A stretch of 64,000 nt of DNA from Roseibium polysiphoniae (lineage in GTDB: Bacteria > Pseudomonadota > Alphaproteobacteria > Rhizobiales > Stappiaceae). The position numbers and the translations under genes are program-made. The DNA lies in assembly GCF_014842925.1 (NCBI RefSeq), contig NZ_JACYXJ010000007.1:434001-498000 (forward strand), in the 5' to 3' direction. Of the stretch, positions 36,011 through 44,841 are shown in pieces (the stretch's first letter is position 1; every line of letters starts with the position of its first letter). Under the pieces are notes generated by a model. It was not told where the DNA came from. It was given only the letters and a program-made list of their open reading frames with translations, and searched no databases.

Positions 36011-38068
36011 TTGACTGATCTTCTGGAACAACTCGTCAACTTCATCGGGAACAATCCCTCCCTGGCCGGGGTCATCTGCTTTGCAGCGGCCATGGGCGAA
36101 GCGCTTTTCATCATCGGCCTCGTGGTCCCCAGCACGGTTGTTCTCGTCGGTGCCGGGACATTCGTTGGCCTCGGCAAGCTCGACGGCTATTCGATCTTCA
36201 TCTGGACGACCTGCGGAGCCATAGCGGGCGATGCGATCTCCTACTGGTTCGGATACTTTTACAAGGATCAGGTCAGAAAACTCTGGCCCCTTTCGCGCTA
36301 CTCCAGCCTGATGGATCGGGGCGAGGCCTTTTTCAAGGAACATGGCGGCAAGAGCGTTTTCATCGGCCGCTTCGTGCCCGGGGTCAAATCCGTGGTTCCA
36401 GGCATCGCCGGCATGGTCGGCATGAATGCCACGCGCTTCACGATCATCAATGTGGTATCCGCCTTCGCATGGGCCATCGCTCATCTGGGGCCAGGCATCC
36501 TGGCCGGGACCGCTTTGAGTGCCATCGGCGAAGTCAGTGGACGGCTTGCTCTTGTTCTCGGCGGCCTGCTGCTGATCGCCTTCGTCACCATCATGCTTGG
36601 ACGCTGGCTGATCCTGATTATCCTGCCGCTGTTTCCAAATGCTCACTCGGCCATCGTCGGCTGGTTTGCAAGGCGACCAGACCGGGTGTCGAAATGGATC
36701 GCGACGACCTTTGACCCGCAGCACCCACGCTCGGCGGGCATGCTGGTTTCGGCCCTGCTGTTGCTGGTGACCATGCCGCTCTTCTTCTGGTTCATGGGCG
36801 AGGTTGCGCCTGGCGAACCCATGGTTCGCGCCGATGTCGCGATCCTGAACATGTTCGAGAGCCTGCGCTCGTCCATCGGCGACCACATCATGGTGGCCAT
36901 CACCACGCTCGGAGACGGCATCGTTGTCGCGCTGGTCACCATTGCCGTCGCGCTGTATCTGTTTGCGCGCAAGGCGTGGCGCAGGGCAACGGGTTTTGTC
37001 ATTGCGATGAGCGGGACAGCGATTTTCGTTCCGGTCTTCAAGGCACTGCTGGAGCGCTCGCGTCCAATCGATCTCTATACGGGTGCGGATGCCTTCAGTT
37101 TCCCCAGCGGCCACGCAACCCTGAACACCGTGCTCTTCGGAATCTGTGCGGTTCTGATCGCCCATGATCGCAGCCGATGGGCCAAAGCCGGAATTTTCAC
37201 GATCACAGCCACCTATGTGATCGCAATCGGCTTTTCCCGCGTCTACCTGGGTGCGCACTGGACGTCAGACGTCCTGGCGGGTTTTCTCTTCGGCACCGCC
37301 ATGGTCGCGGCCTTCGCATTTGTCTTTGGTCCGATCCACAACGAAAAGGTCGGCCGCATGACGCTGGCAGCGATCGTCGTTGGATCCCTCGCGACCTTCG
37401 GGAGCTGGCATGCGGTGACAAACATCGACACTGCCATGGCAACCTATGAGCCGCGCAGCGACCGCCAACTGCTGACTTCCAATGAGTGGCTGGCCTTCGG
37501 CTGGGCACGCCTGCCGGAAAACCGCATTGAGCTGAACGGAGAGACCAAAGAACCTCTCGTGGTTCAATATGCGGGCGAAACGGCTGGGTTTGCGCAGGCC
37601 CTGGCGGAGGACGGCTGGAAGCCCGCACCGAAATGGTCACTCACGACGGCTTCGGGCTTTGTTGTCGGGCAAACACCTGCCGAGAAGCTGCCAGCCCTGC
37701 CGCGCACGCAAAACGGCCGGCAGCCTGCGCTGATCCTGATCAAGAACGATGACACGCAAGATCCTCAGAGCAGCCGCTGGATCCTGCGCCTCTGGCCAAG
37801 CCACTATCAGGTCCTGCACCAGGGCTCGCTGTTGCCGCTCTATACCGGCAGCGTCCTACACGAGGAAATCCTGCGCCCAATGGGCGAGTTTTCAGGACCC
37901 AAGATCGACCGTGAGGAGCCCGCCCTGGCTGACAATCCGGCGTTGCTGGTAGACGGCGCTGCTGCCAGAACCAGAACGGACGGGACAGAGGTCGTGCTTG
38001 CTCTCGAGCCTGCTACTGTCCCCGTCAGTAGCTCTGATAAGCCAAGGGCCAATTCTCGGGGGCGGTAG
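36011..38068 (+). CDS. DedA-PAP2-LssY three-domain membrane protein
   Basis: A 685-residue fusion. An N-terminal DedA/SNARE-associated domain (about 1-205) has E-A-L-F-I-I-G-L-V-V-P and G-R-F-V-P-G-V-K-S-V-V-P. A PAP2 phosphatase domain (about 245-430) has motif 1 K-A-L-L-E-R-S-R-P, motif 2 P-S-G-H-A and motif 3 S-R-V-Y-L-G-A-H-W-x-S-D-V with the catalytic histidines intact. A C-terminal LssY-like domain (about 455-650) follows a last membrane segment. DedA proteins include undecaprenyl-phosphate and phospholipid translocases and PAP2 enzymes dephosphorylate lipid pyrophosphates, so a recycling and flipping role is plausible. The start is TTG at 36011 without a strong ribosome site. Confidence 0.88.
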   Translation: MTDLLEQLVNFIGNNPSLAGVICFAAAMGEALFIIGLVVPSTVVLVGAGTFVGLGKLDGYSIFIWTTCGAIAGDAISYWFGYFYKDQVRKLWPLSRYSSLMDRGEAFFKEHGGKSVFIGRFVPGVKSVVPGIAGMVGMNATRFTIINVVSAFAWAIAHLGPGILAGTALSAIGEVSGRLALVLGGLLLIAFVTIMLGRWLILIILPLFPNAHSAIVGWFARRPDRVSKWIATTFDPQHPRSAGMLVSALLLLVTMPLFFWFMGEVAPGEPMVRADVAILNMFESLRSSIGDHIMVAITTLGDGIVVALVTIAVALYLFARKAWRRATGFVIAMSGTAIFVPVFKALLERSRPIDLYTGADAFSFPSGHATLNTVLFGICAVLIAHDRSRWAKAGIFTITATYVIAIGFSRVYLGAHWTSDVLAGFLFGTAMVAAFAFVFGPIHNEKVGRMTLAAIVVGSLATFGSWHAVTNIDTAMATYEPRSDRQLLTSNEWLAFGWARLPENRIELNGETKEPLVVQYAGETAGFAQALAEDGWKPAPKWSLTTASGFVVGQTPAEKLPALPRTQNGRQPALILIKNDDTQDPQSSRWILRLWPSHYQVLHQGSLLPLYTGSVLHEEILRPMGEFSGPKIDREEPALADNPALLVDGAAARTRTDGTEVVLALEPATVPVSSSDKPRANSRGR

Positions 38069-39116
38069 CATTGCCGTCGCAATCATATTTGTCCCGATAC
38101 TCAAGAAGTTCGAACTCCAGAACTTCTCCAGGACCGTCCGTCAATCGGTGAACCTGATGGACACCGCAGTCCCCGGCACCGCGGCTTAAAGCGGTCATCT
38201 TGATGATGCCCTGTCCAGGCAGAACGTCTGCACTCATGGCGGCATAGTTCTGCTGCCCTTCCAGTCCCGGCGGGTTGGGCAGGGTTAGAAGCTCGGCCCA
38301 ATCGCGCGCCGGGTTCTGGGTCACACCAAAAACGCTCGATCCCTGGTAGGCGCCCATCGTGCAGGGAACCTCCCAAAGCAAATAGTTCTCGTTGACGACA
38401 TAGCGGGCGCCTGCCCAGGCAAATGAGCCGTCGACGTCGCAGTCGTCGCTGGCATAGTCCCGCATTATTTGGCGCAGAGCCGCCGGCACTTCCGACATGT
38501 CAGCCAGCATCCTGGGCGCACCAAAGGGAATTCCCGCCGGACCGGCCCATCCACCGGCCGGAACAGGGGACGGTGCGGGAGCTGCCGCGCTTTCCTCGTC
38601 CTCTGCGTTCAGACCAGCGCAGCCAAACGTGCCGCGCGCACGGGCCTGGAACGGAATCTTGCCGGATTGCACCACATAGACCGTGGCCTGATCAATCCGG
38701 GTGTGGTTGCCCACATCTTCAGCTTCAAGAACCTCGATGTGCACCCGCGTCTCGCGATCCCGCGTCGCGTAAAGTGAGTTTTTCGCCATGCCGGCGATCC
38801 ACTCTCCGTCGCGCAGCAGCTCATCCAGCGCAAGGACGTTCTTGCCAACCTCGACCCGTGCGGGTTGAGAGGCGCCGTCAGAGTCAAAAGGCATGTAGAA
38901 AAGATAGGCGTATTTGTCGGCGCCCGGATCCCGGTTGTGCTGCCAAAGCGCATAGTGGCAGGAGGCCAAACCGCCCGCGATTTCAAACTCACCAAACAGC
39001 TTCAGTGGAATTTTGTAGGCATCATCGTCCGCCGCTGCTGGTGATGACGCACCAGAGGCATAGAGCAGCCCTGCAAAACCCAAAGCGCATGCGGCGCTCT
39101 TCCAAAACTCACCCAT
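38025..39116 (-). CDS. Secreted DUF1176 protein
   Basis: A 363-residue protein of the DUF1176 family. A signal peptide (hydrophobic core about 8-20, then S-S-P-A-A-A-D) suggests export. The family pattern includes paired cysteines: C-D-V-D-G-S-F-A-W, V-P-C-T-M-G-A-Y and C-D-G-N near the end. A Pro/Ala-rich linker (about 178-195) divides the protein in two. The function of DUF1176 is unknown. Its 3' end overlaps the opposing DedA-PAP2-LssY gene by 44 bases. Confidence 0.82.
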   Translation of the reverse strand: MGEFWKSAACALGFAGLLYASGASSPAAADDDAYKIPLKLFGEFEIAGGLASCHYALWQHNRDPGADKYAYLFYMPFDSDGASQPARVEVGKNVLALDELLRDGEWIAGMAKNSLYATRDRETRVHIEVLEAEDVGNHTRIDQATVYVVQSGKIPFQARARGTFGCAGLNAEDEESAAAPAPSPVPAGGWAGPAGIPFGAPRMLADMSEVPAALRQIMRDYASDDCDVDGSFAWAGARYVVNENYLLWEVPCTMGAYQGSSVFGVTQNPARDWAELLTLPNPPGLEGQQNYAAMSADVLPGQGIIKMTALSRGAGDCGVHQVHRLTDGPGEVLEFELLEYRDKYDCDGNATAPENWPLAYQSY

Positions 39117-39286
39117 TTTATAATGTCCCCCTCTGGCCCATCAGAAGAATGTGCAAGTTGGCGCCAAAAATCCAGCCATTCTCGCATCAGCCGATCGAGC
39201 TGCCGGCGATCTGCGCATTCCTCCCGACTTTCCGCTACGGTGGGTGCGTGTTTTTATGCCTTGCGCGTTCTGGTCCAATTACTATA

Positions 39287-39300
39287 TTCAATTTATTGAA
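39287..39300 (+). promoter_or_regulatory. Palindromic candidate operator of the sulfur operon
   Basis: The perfect palindrome TTCAAT-TT-ATTGAA lies 22 bases before the first YeeE/YedE start in an AT-rich patch where the promoter must be. ArsR-type repressors (BigR/SqrR family) commonly control persulfide operons from such sites. No ArsR gene is in the window, so the regulator is inferred. Confidence 0.6.
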
Positions 39301-39322
39301 ACTAATGGACGGGTTGGAAAAA

Positions 39323-39751
39323 ATGACCGAATTCACTCCGGTGATGTCGCTTCTGGGCGGCGTTCTCATCGGCATCGCGACGGTGGCCCTGATGGGAATT
39401 CATGGCCGGATTGCAGGCATCAACGGCATCGTTGGCGGTCTGCTGACCTCACCAGCCTCCAGTGACTGGTCGTGGCGCGCTGCCTTCATTCTGGGAATGA
39501 TCGTCTCGCCGATCGCAATCAGCGCCGTAACAGGTGATCTGCCTCAGATCTCCGTTCCCGTTGAGCCCCTCATGCTTGCCGTTGGCGGGTTTCTCGTTGG
39601 TATCGGGACATCGCTCGGATCCGGCTGTACCAGCGGCCATGGGGTTTGCGGCATGGCGCGCCTCTCAGCCCGGTCAATCGTCGCCACCTTGACCTTCATG
39701 GCAACTGGCCTGTTGACCGTTTATCTCACACGTCATGTGATCGGAGGCTGA
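39323..39751 (+). CDS. YeeE/YedE sulfur transport protein, first half
   Basis: A 142-residue membrane protein of the Sulf_transp family. It has about four hydrophobic segments and the conserved cysteine motif G-S-G-C-T-S-G-H-G-V-C-G-M near residue 110. YeeE homologues carry thiosulfate or other reduced sulfur species through these cysteines. The start at 39323 (M-T-E-F-T-P) has GGA six bases upstream; ATG 39305 is in frame, and a much longer upstream open frame is antisense to the DUF1176 gene. It pairs with the next gene, five bases away. Confidence 0.88.
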   Translation: MTEFTPVMSLLGGVLIGIATVALMGIHGRIAGINGIVGGLLTSPASSDWSWRAAFILGMIVSPIAISAVTGDLPQISVPVEPLMLAVGGFLVGIGTSLGSGCTSGHGVCGMARLSARSIVATLTFMATGLLTVYLTRHVIGG

Positions 39752-39756
39752 TCGCC

Positions 39757-40206
39757 ATGCTCAAGACACTCTCCGCATTCGCCATCGGGCTCGTCTTTGG
39801 CATCGGGATCATGCTCTCGGGCATGGCAAACCCGGCCAAGGTTCTGAACTTCTTTGACATCTTTGGGACTTGGGATCCCAGCTTGATGTTTGTCATGGGC
39901 GGCGCGCTCGTCGTGACCGCCATCGGCTACCGGCTGGTGTTCCGCATGGGCCATCCACTGCTCGCCGACGGCTTTTCGCTGCCAACCCGGAAAGATCTCG
40001 ATGCGAAACTGATCGGCGGATCCTCCATCTTCGGCATAGGCTGGGGTCTCAGCGGCTTTTGCCCGGGCGGCCTGGTCCCTGCGCTTGGCCTTGGGCGCAT
40101 GGAACCGGTCATCGCCGCGACAGCCATTGTCGCCGGCATGATCGCTTTCCGGATCGTCAACCGCCTACGCACTGACACTTCGGCAGCCTCCGCGAACCAG
40201 GCCTGA
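39757..40206 (+). CDS. YeeE/YedE sulfur transport protein, second half (DUF6691-like)
   Basis: A 149-residue membrane protein. It has about four hydrophobic segments and the motif G-L-S-G-F-C-P-G-G-L-V-P with a conserved cysteine. It complements the preceding protein: larger YedE proteins contain both halves in one chain. GGAGG lies about ten bases before ATG. The pair probably moves thiosulfate, sulfide or a persulfide-like ion across the inner membrane to the cytoplasmic enzymes of the operon. Confidence 0.87.
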   Translation: MLKTLSAFAIGLVFGIGIMLSGMANPAKVLNFFDIFGTWDPSLMFVMGGALVVTAIGYRLVFRMGHPLLADGFSLPTRKDLDAKLIGGSSIFGIGWGLSGFCPGGLVPALGLGRMEPVIAATAIVAGMIAFRIVNRLRTDTSAASANQA

Positions 40207-40315
40207 AAATGCTTCTTGAGGTCCTGACGACAAAGCCAGGACCTCGAACTATCCAAAACACCGAGACCACTCCGCCTCTCAAGTGCGCTGCTGGTCAGAA
40301 AAGGGAGATGACGAA

Positions 40316-41209
40316 ATGACTGCAGCGACCTATCCCGTCGACATGTCCGTAACGCCGAACGTCAAGGCATTCTTCGATTCGGCCACCAATACTATCAGCT
40401 ATGTGGTGAAGGACCCTGACTCCAAGGCCTGCGCGGTTGTCGACAGTGTCATGGACATCGACTATGCAGCTGGCCGGATCACCTATGATCACGCCGACGC
40501 CATAATCGACTACATCAAGCAAAACGGCTTGAAGCTCGAGTGGCTGATCGAAACCCATGTTCATGCTGATCACCTGTCAGCAGCGCCCTACATTCAGAGC
40601 AAGCTCGGCGGCAAACTCGGCATTGGCGACAAAATCACCGTCGTTCAGGACACCTTCGGCAAGGTGTTCAACGAAGGCACCGATTTCCAGCGGGACGGCA
40701 GCCAGTTCGACCGCCTCTTCCAGGACGGCGACACCTATGAGATTGGCGGCCTCAAGGCGTTCGCCATGTATACGCCTGGCCACACGCCAGCTTGCATGGT
40801 GCACGTGATCGGCGACGCGGCCTTTGTCGGCGATACCCTGTTCATGCCGGACGGTGGCTCCGCCCGCGCCGACTTCCCCGGCGGCGACGCTGCAACGCTT
40901 TACGATTCCATTCAGAAGGTGTTGAGCCTGCCGGACGGAATGCGCCTGTTCATGTGCCACGACTACGGCCCGAATGGACGTGACATCAAATGGGAAACGA
41001 CGGTTGGTGAAGAGAAGGCGCACAACATTCATGTTGGCGGCGGCAAGACGAAAGAGGAGTTCGTCAAATTCCGCCAGGAGCGCGATGCCCAGCTCGACAT
41101 GCCGAAGCTGATCATCCCGTCCCTTCAGGTCAACATGCGCGCGGGCAAACTTCCCAAGGAAGATGAAAGCGGCAAGCGCTTTTTGAAAGTCCCGGTCAAC
41201 GGCCTCTAA
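40316..41209 (+). CDS. Persulfide dioxygenase-type metallo-beta-lactamase fold protein (Blh-like)
   Basis: A 297-residue MBL-fold enzyme related to ETHE1 and Blh. The iron-site motif is E-T-H-V-H-A-D-H-L-S-A near residue 80, with later Y-T-P-G-H-T-P and the F-V-G-D-T-L-F aspartate, then C-H-D-Y-G. It oxidises glutathione persulfide to sulfite and glutathione. A strong AAGGGAG ribosome site lies eight bases before ATG 40316. It sits between the transporter pair and the SQR fusion, matching sulfide detoxification operons. Confidence 0.92.
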   Translation: MTAATYPVDMSVTPNVKAFFDSATNTISYVVKDPDSKACAVVDSVMDIDYAAGRITYDHADAIIDYIKQNGLKLEWLIETHVHADHLSAAPYIQSKLGGKLGIGDKITVVQDTFGKVFNEGTDFQRDGSQFDRLFQDGDTYEIGGLKAFAMYTPGHTPACMVHVIGDAAFVGDTLFMPDGGSARADFPGGDAATLYDSIQKVLSLPDGMRLFMCHDYGPNGRDIKWETTVGEEKAHNIHVGGGKTKEEFVKFRQERDAQLDMPKLIIPSLQVNMRAGKLPKEDESGKRFLKVPVNGL

Positions 41210-41244
41210 GCGCGAAATAATAAAAGGCTTTCGGGAGGAACCGC

Positions 41245-42921
41245 ATGGAAGCGAAACGGATCACCAAGCACCTTTCGGTCAGCCCGCAGATTGCGGCCAC
41301 CGACCTGTGGGAAGTTGCCAGTCAGGGCTTCCGCTCTGTCATCTGTAACCGGCCAGACGGAGAAGGCGCCGACCAGCCGACGTTTGAGGAGATCGAGGCT
41401 GCCGCGAAGAAAGCCGGCCTTGAAATCCGCTATCTGCCGGTTGTTTCGGGCAAGGTGTCCGACGACGACGCCACCGCGTTCGGTGCGGCTCTGGAAGAAC
41501 TGCCCAAGCCGGTCTTTGCCTATTGCCGCACCGGAACGCGGTCGGCAACGCTCTGGTCACTTGCACAGGCGGAAACGCGGCCTGTCGCCGACATCCTGGA
41601 ACGAACGAAAGCAGCCGGATATGACATGGCAGGTGTCGTCAGGCGCATCGCCAATGGCGGCAGAACGCCAACAGAAACAGCCGAAGATGCGCGATTTGAT
41701 GTGGTGATCGTTGGCGCTGGCGCCGGCGGCATCGCGGTCGCTTCCAGCTTGAAAGCGCGGAAATCAGACCTTGAAATCGCGATCATCGACCCGGCAGACA
41801 TTCACTACTACCAACCCGGCTGGACCATGGTGGGTGGCGGCGTCTTCAAGGCTGCCGAAACCGCCAAGACAATGGGATCGCTGATACCGTCCGGCGTCCA
41901 CTGGATCAAGTCGGCTGTCGCCGCATTCGAGCCAAAGGACAATGCGGTGGTCCTGGACGGTTGCCGCGTCGTCAAATACGGGCGCCTGGTCGTTTGCCCG
42001 GGCCTCAAGCTTGACTGGCACAAGGTCGAGGGACTGGTCGACACATTGGGCAAGAACGGCGTCACCTCAAACTACCGCTACGACCTTGCGCCCTATACCT
42101 GGCACCTGGTCAAAACGCTGAAGACCGGCCGCGCCCTCTTCACGCAACCACCGATGCCGATCAAATGCGCGGGCGCGCCTCAAAAGGCACTCTATCTTTC
42201 AGGTGATCACTGGAAGCGGTCGGGTGATCTCGACAAGATCAACATCGAGTTCATGAACGCAGGCGGAGTGCTCTTCGGCGTGAAGGACTATGTCCCTGCG
42301 CTGATGGACTACGTCAAACGCTATGATGCAAAGCTGAACTTCTTCCATAATCTCGTTGCCATAGATGGTCCTGCACGAACGGCGACGTTCGAGGTCAAGG
42401 AACCCGACCAGAAGGTGCGCCGGATCGACGTCGGTTTCGACATGATCCATGTGACGCCGCCGCAAGTCGCACCGGACTTCATTCGGGTCTCGCCGCTGGC
42501 AGATGCCGCTGGCTGGGTGGATGTGGACCAGGCCACGCTGCGCCACAAGAGCCATGACAATATCTGGTCGCTCGGCGATGTCATGAACGCGCCAAACGCC
42601 AAGACGGCTGCCGCAGCACGCAAACAGGCACCGGTCGTCGCAGAGAACCTGGTGGCCGACATCGAGGGCCGGAGCGCCCTTGCGCAATATGACGGCTATG
42701 GCTCCTGTCCCCTGACCGTGGAGCGCGGCAAGATCGTGCTCGCGGAATTCGGGTATGGCGGCAAACTTCTACCCAGTTTCCCATGCTGGCTGATCGACGG
42801 CACCAAGCCAAGCAAGGCTGCCTGGCTTTTGAAGGAGCGCCTGCTGCCGCCGATCTACTGGAAAGCCATGCTGCGCGGCAAGGAATGGATGGCAAAGCCA
42901 GAGAAAGTCACCGTCGGCTGA
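41245..42921 (+). CDS. Fusion of DUF442 sulfurtransferase-like domain and sulfide:quinone oxidoreductase
   Basis: A 558-residue two-domain protein. Residues 1-140 form the DUF442/TIGR01244 domain, a phosphatase-fold rhodanese-like unit with active loop Y-C-R-T-G-T-R-S (Cys94). Residues about 150-558 are an SQR-like flavoprotein: G-x-G-x-x-G loop near 157-162, Y-Y-Q-P-G-W-T-M-V-G, cysteines in V-V-C-P-G and I-K-C-A-G-A-P, and a C-terminal W-L-L-K-E-R amphipathic segment for membrane binding. SQR oxidises sulfide to a persulfide and reduces quinone; the fused domain could accept the persulfide sulfur directly and feed the dioxygenase upstream. Confidence 0.92.
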   Translation: MEAKRITKHLSVSPQIAATDLWEVASQGFRSVICNRPDGEGADQPTFEEIEAAAKKAGLEIRYLPVVSGKVSDDDATAFGAALEELPKPVFAYCRTGTRSATLWSLAQAETRPVADILERTKAAGYDMAGVVRRIANGGRTPTETAEDARFDVVIVGAGAGGIAVASSLKARKSDLEIAIIDPADIHYYQPGWTMVGGGVFKAAETAKTMGSLIPSGVHWIKSAVAAFEPKDNAVVLDGCRVVKYGRLVVCPGLKLDWHKVEGLVDTLGKNGVTSNYRYDLAPYTWHLVKTLKTGRALFTQPPMPIKCAGAPQKALYLSGDHWKRSGDLDKINIEFMNAGGVLFGVKDYVPALMDYVKRYDAKLNFFHNLVAIDGPARTATFEVKEPDQKVRRIDVGFDMIHVTPPQVAPDFIRVSPLADAAGWVDVDQATLRHKSHDNIWSLGDVMNAPNAKTAAAARKQAPVVAENLVADIEGRSALAQYDGYGSCPLTVERGKIVLAEFGYGGKLLPSFPCWLIDGTKPSKAAWLLKERLLPPIYWKAMLRGKEWMAKPEKVTVG

Positions 42922-42949
42922 CCGATTTCGACGCCACAGAAAGAAACAC

Positions 42950-42975
42950 TTGCGGGCCGGACAACCGGCCCGCAA
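42950..42975 (+). other. Perfect 11-base-pair hairpin before the SulP gene
   Basis: TTGCGGGCCGG and CCGGCCCGCAA form a perfect stem with loop ACAA, 28 bases after the SQR stop and 28 bases before the SulP start. There is no T tract after it, so it is more likely an mRNA stability element or partial attenuator than a terminator. Confidence 0.7.
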
Positions 42976-43003
42976 TCATGAGAAAAGCCACACGCAGGGT
43001 CCG

Positions 43004-44788
43004 ATGAACCATTTGAAGCGCTATTTTCCGATCCTGACCTGGGGCCGGACCTACGACAAGGAAGCGGCGACAAGCGACCTGGTCGCGGCGATCATCGTGA
43101 CAATCATGCTCATCCCGCAGTCTCTGGCCTATGCGCTGCTCGCGGGTCTCCCGCCCGAAGTCGGTCTTTATGCCTCAATCCTGCCTCTGGTGGCCTATGC
43201 CGTCTTCGGAACCAGCCGGGCTCTGGCGGTCGGGCCCGTCGCCGTTGTCTCTCTCATGACGGCCTCTGCCGTCGGTGAGTTCACTCAGCAGGGAACACCA
43301 GAATACCTTGGTGCCGCCATTGTCCTGGCTTTCATTTCCGGTCTGATGCTGATGGCCATGGGCTTTTTCCGGCTAGGCTTTCTTGCAAATCTTCTCAGTC
43401 ACCCGGTCATCTCGGGCTTCATCACGGCCTCCGGGCTGCTGATCGCCTCAAGCCAGCTGAAACATATCCTTGGCGTCCCTGCCTCCGGCCACAATCTCTA
43501 CGACATCCTTCTGTCCATCGGTTCGAAGGTCGGCGAAACCAATCTTGTCACGCTTGCCATCGGAGTCACGGCAACCGTCTTCTTGTTCTGGGTCCGCAAG
43601 GGTCTGAAAAAGCTGCTCCTCAGTGTCGGCATCAAGCCGTTTCTCGCAGACATCCTGACCAAAGCCGGTCCGGTCGCCGCAGTCGCCGCGACCACTTTGG
43701 TCGCCGCCGCGTTTGATCTGGGTTCGAAAGGCGTGCGTCTCGTTGGTGATATTCCCTCCGGTCTGCCGATGCCGCACTTGCCAAGTTTCGACAGCGCGCT
43801 CTGGCTTCAGTTGGCGCCTGCCGCCCTTCTGATTTCGGTCATCGGGTTCGTTGAATCCGTTTCGGTGGCCCAAACCCTCGCAGCGAAAAAACGACAGCGC
43901 ATCGAACCGGATCAGGAGCTGATCGGGCTCGGTGCATCCAATATCGCTTCTGCCATTTCTGGCGGCTATCCGGTTACCGGCGGCTTTGCCCGCTCGGTCG
44001 TCAACTTCGATGCAGGCGCTGCAACACCTGCCGCAGGCGCGTTCACCGCTGTCGGCATTGCCGTCGCAACCTTGTTTCTCACGCCGCTTCTGACCAACCT
44101 GCCGCAAGCGACCCTCGCCGCAACCATCATTGTTGCCGTGCTCTCTCTGGTGGATCTGGGAGCGATCAAACGCACCTATGCCTACTCCAAGAGCGATTTC
44201 GCCGCCATGGCCGCTACGATCCTGATCACGCTGTTCTTCGGCGTCGAGCAGGGTGTTGTGTCGGGCGTGGTGCTTTCGATCGCGCTTTACCTCTATCGCT
44301 CGAGCCGTCCGCATATGGCCGTGGTTGGTATTGTTCCTGGAACCGAGCATTTTAGAAATGTTGACCGCCACACCGTGGCGACGGGAGAAAGCGTTCTCAC
44401 GCTGCGTGTCGACGAAAGCCTGTTCTTCGCAAACAGTCGCTATCTGGAAGACCGAATCTACGCGCTCGTGGCAGACAGGCCGGAAATCCAGCACGTGGTG
44501 CTGATGTGCCCTGCGGTCAATGAAATCGATGCAAGCGCGCTCGAGAGCCTTGAAGAGATCAATCATCGCCTGTCAGACAGCGGCGTTTCCTTTCACCTTT
44601 CCGAGGTCAAAGGCCCGGTCATGGACCGTCTGCAGAAGACGGATTTCCTCACGCACCTCACAGGCAAGGTGTTCCTCAGTCAGTATGAAGCCCTCTGCGA
44701 ACTGGATCCGCTAACGGCCCACATCTCGGAATCGCATACACCCAAACGCAATGCGCAGTCTGGAATATGGTCCGGCCCGGAAATCTGA
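43004..44788 (+). CDS. SulP-family inorganic anion transporter with STAS domain
   Basis: A 594-residue membrane protein. The N-terminal transport domain has I-P-Q-S-L-A-Y-A-L-L-A-G and L-Y-A-S-I-L-P-L-V-A-Y near its start and about ten to twelve segments; the C-terminal STAS domain (about 450-560) has M-C-P-A-V-N-E-I-D-A-S-A. SulP proteins move sulfate, bicarbonate or other anions. As the last gene of the persulfide operon, export of sulfite or sulfate made by the dioxygenase is a reasonable guess. The start at 43004 (M-N-H-L-K-R-Y) is the family start; an earlier frame runs through the hairpin. Confidence 0.9.
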   Translation: MNHLKRYFPILTWGRTYDKEAATSDLVAAIIVTIMLIPQSLAYALLAGLPPEVGLYASILPLVAYAVFGTSRALAVGPVAVVSLMTASAVGEFTQQGTPEYLGAAIVLAFISGLMLMAMGFFRLGFLANLLSHPVISGFITASGLLIASSQLKHILGVPASGHNLYDILLSIGSKVGETNLVTLAIGVTATVFLFWVRKGLKKLLLSVGIKPFLADILTKAGPVAAVAATTLVAAAFDLGSKGVRLVGDIPSGLPMPHLPSFDSALWLQLAPAALLISVIGFVESVSVAQTLAAKKRQRIEPDQELIGLGASNIASAISGGYPVTGGFARSVVNFDAGAATPAAGAFTAVGIAVATLFLTPLLTNLPQATLAATIIVAVLSLVDLGAIKRTYAYSKSDFAAMAATILITLFFGVEQGVVSGVVLSIALYLYRSSRPHMAVVGIVPGTEHFRNVDRHTVATGESVLTLRVDESLFFANSRYLEDRIYALVADRPEIQHVVLMCPAVNEIDASALESLEEINHRLSDSGVSFHLSEVKGPVMDRLQKTDFLTHLTGKVFLSQYEALCELDPLTAHISESHTPKRNAQSGIWSGPEI

Positions 44789-44841
44789 GCACAACGTGAC
44801 ACGCTGTTGAGTTTGACGGATCTTGCCTGCACTGTCTGCAG

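Noticed and set aside
35924..37258. 444-residue minus-strand frame
   Set aside because: It lies antisense inside the DedA-PAP2-LssY gene, is rich in D/H/Q/R as expected of shadow frames in GC-rich DNA, and has no domain.
38423..39322. In-frame 300-codon extension upstream of the first YeeE/YedE gene
   Set aside because: It is antisense to the DUF1176 gene, is basic and low in hydrophobic residues, and contains the promoter palindrome; the membrane protein starts at 39323.
43448..44566. 372-residue minus-strand frame
   Set aside because: It is antisense to SulP with the same shadow composition; the SulP frame has clear domains.
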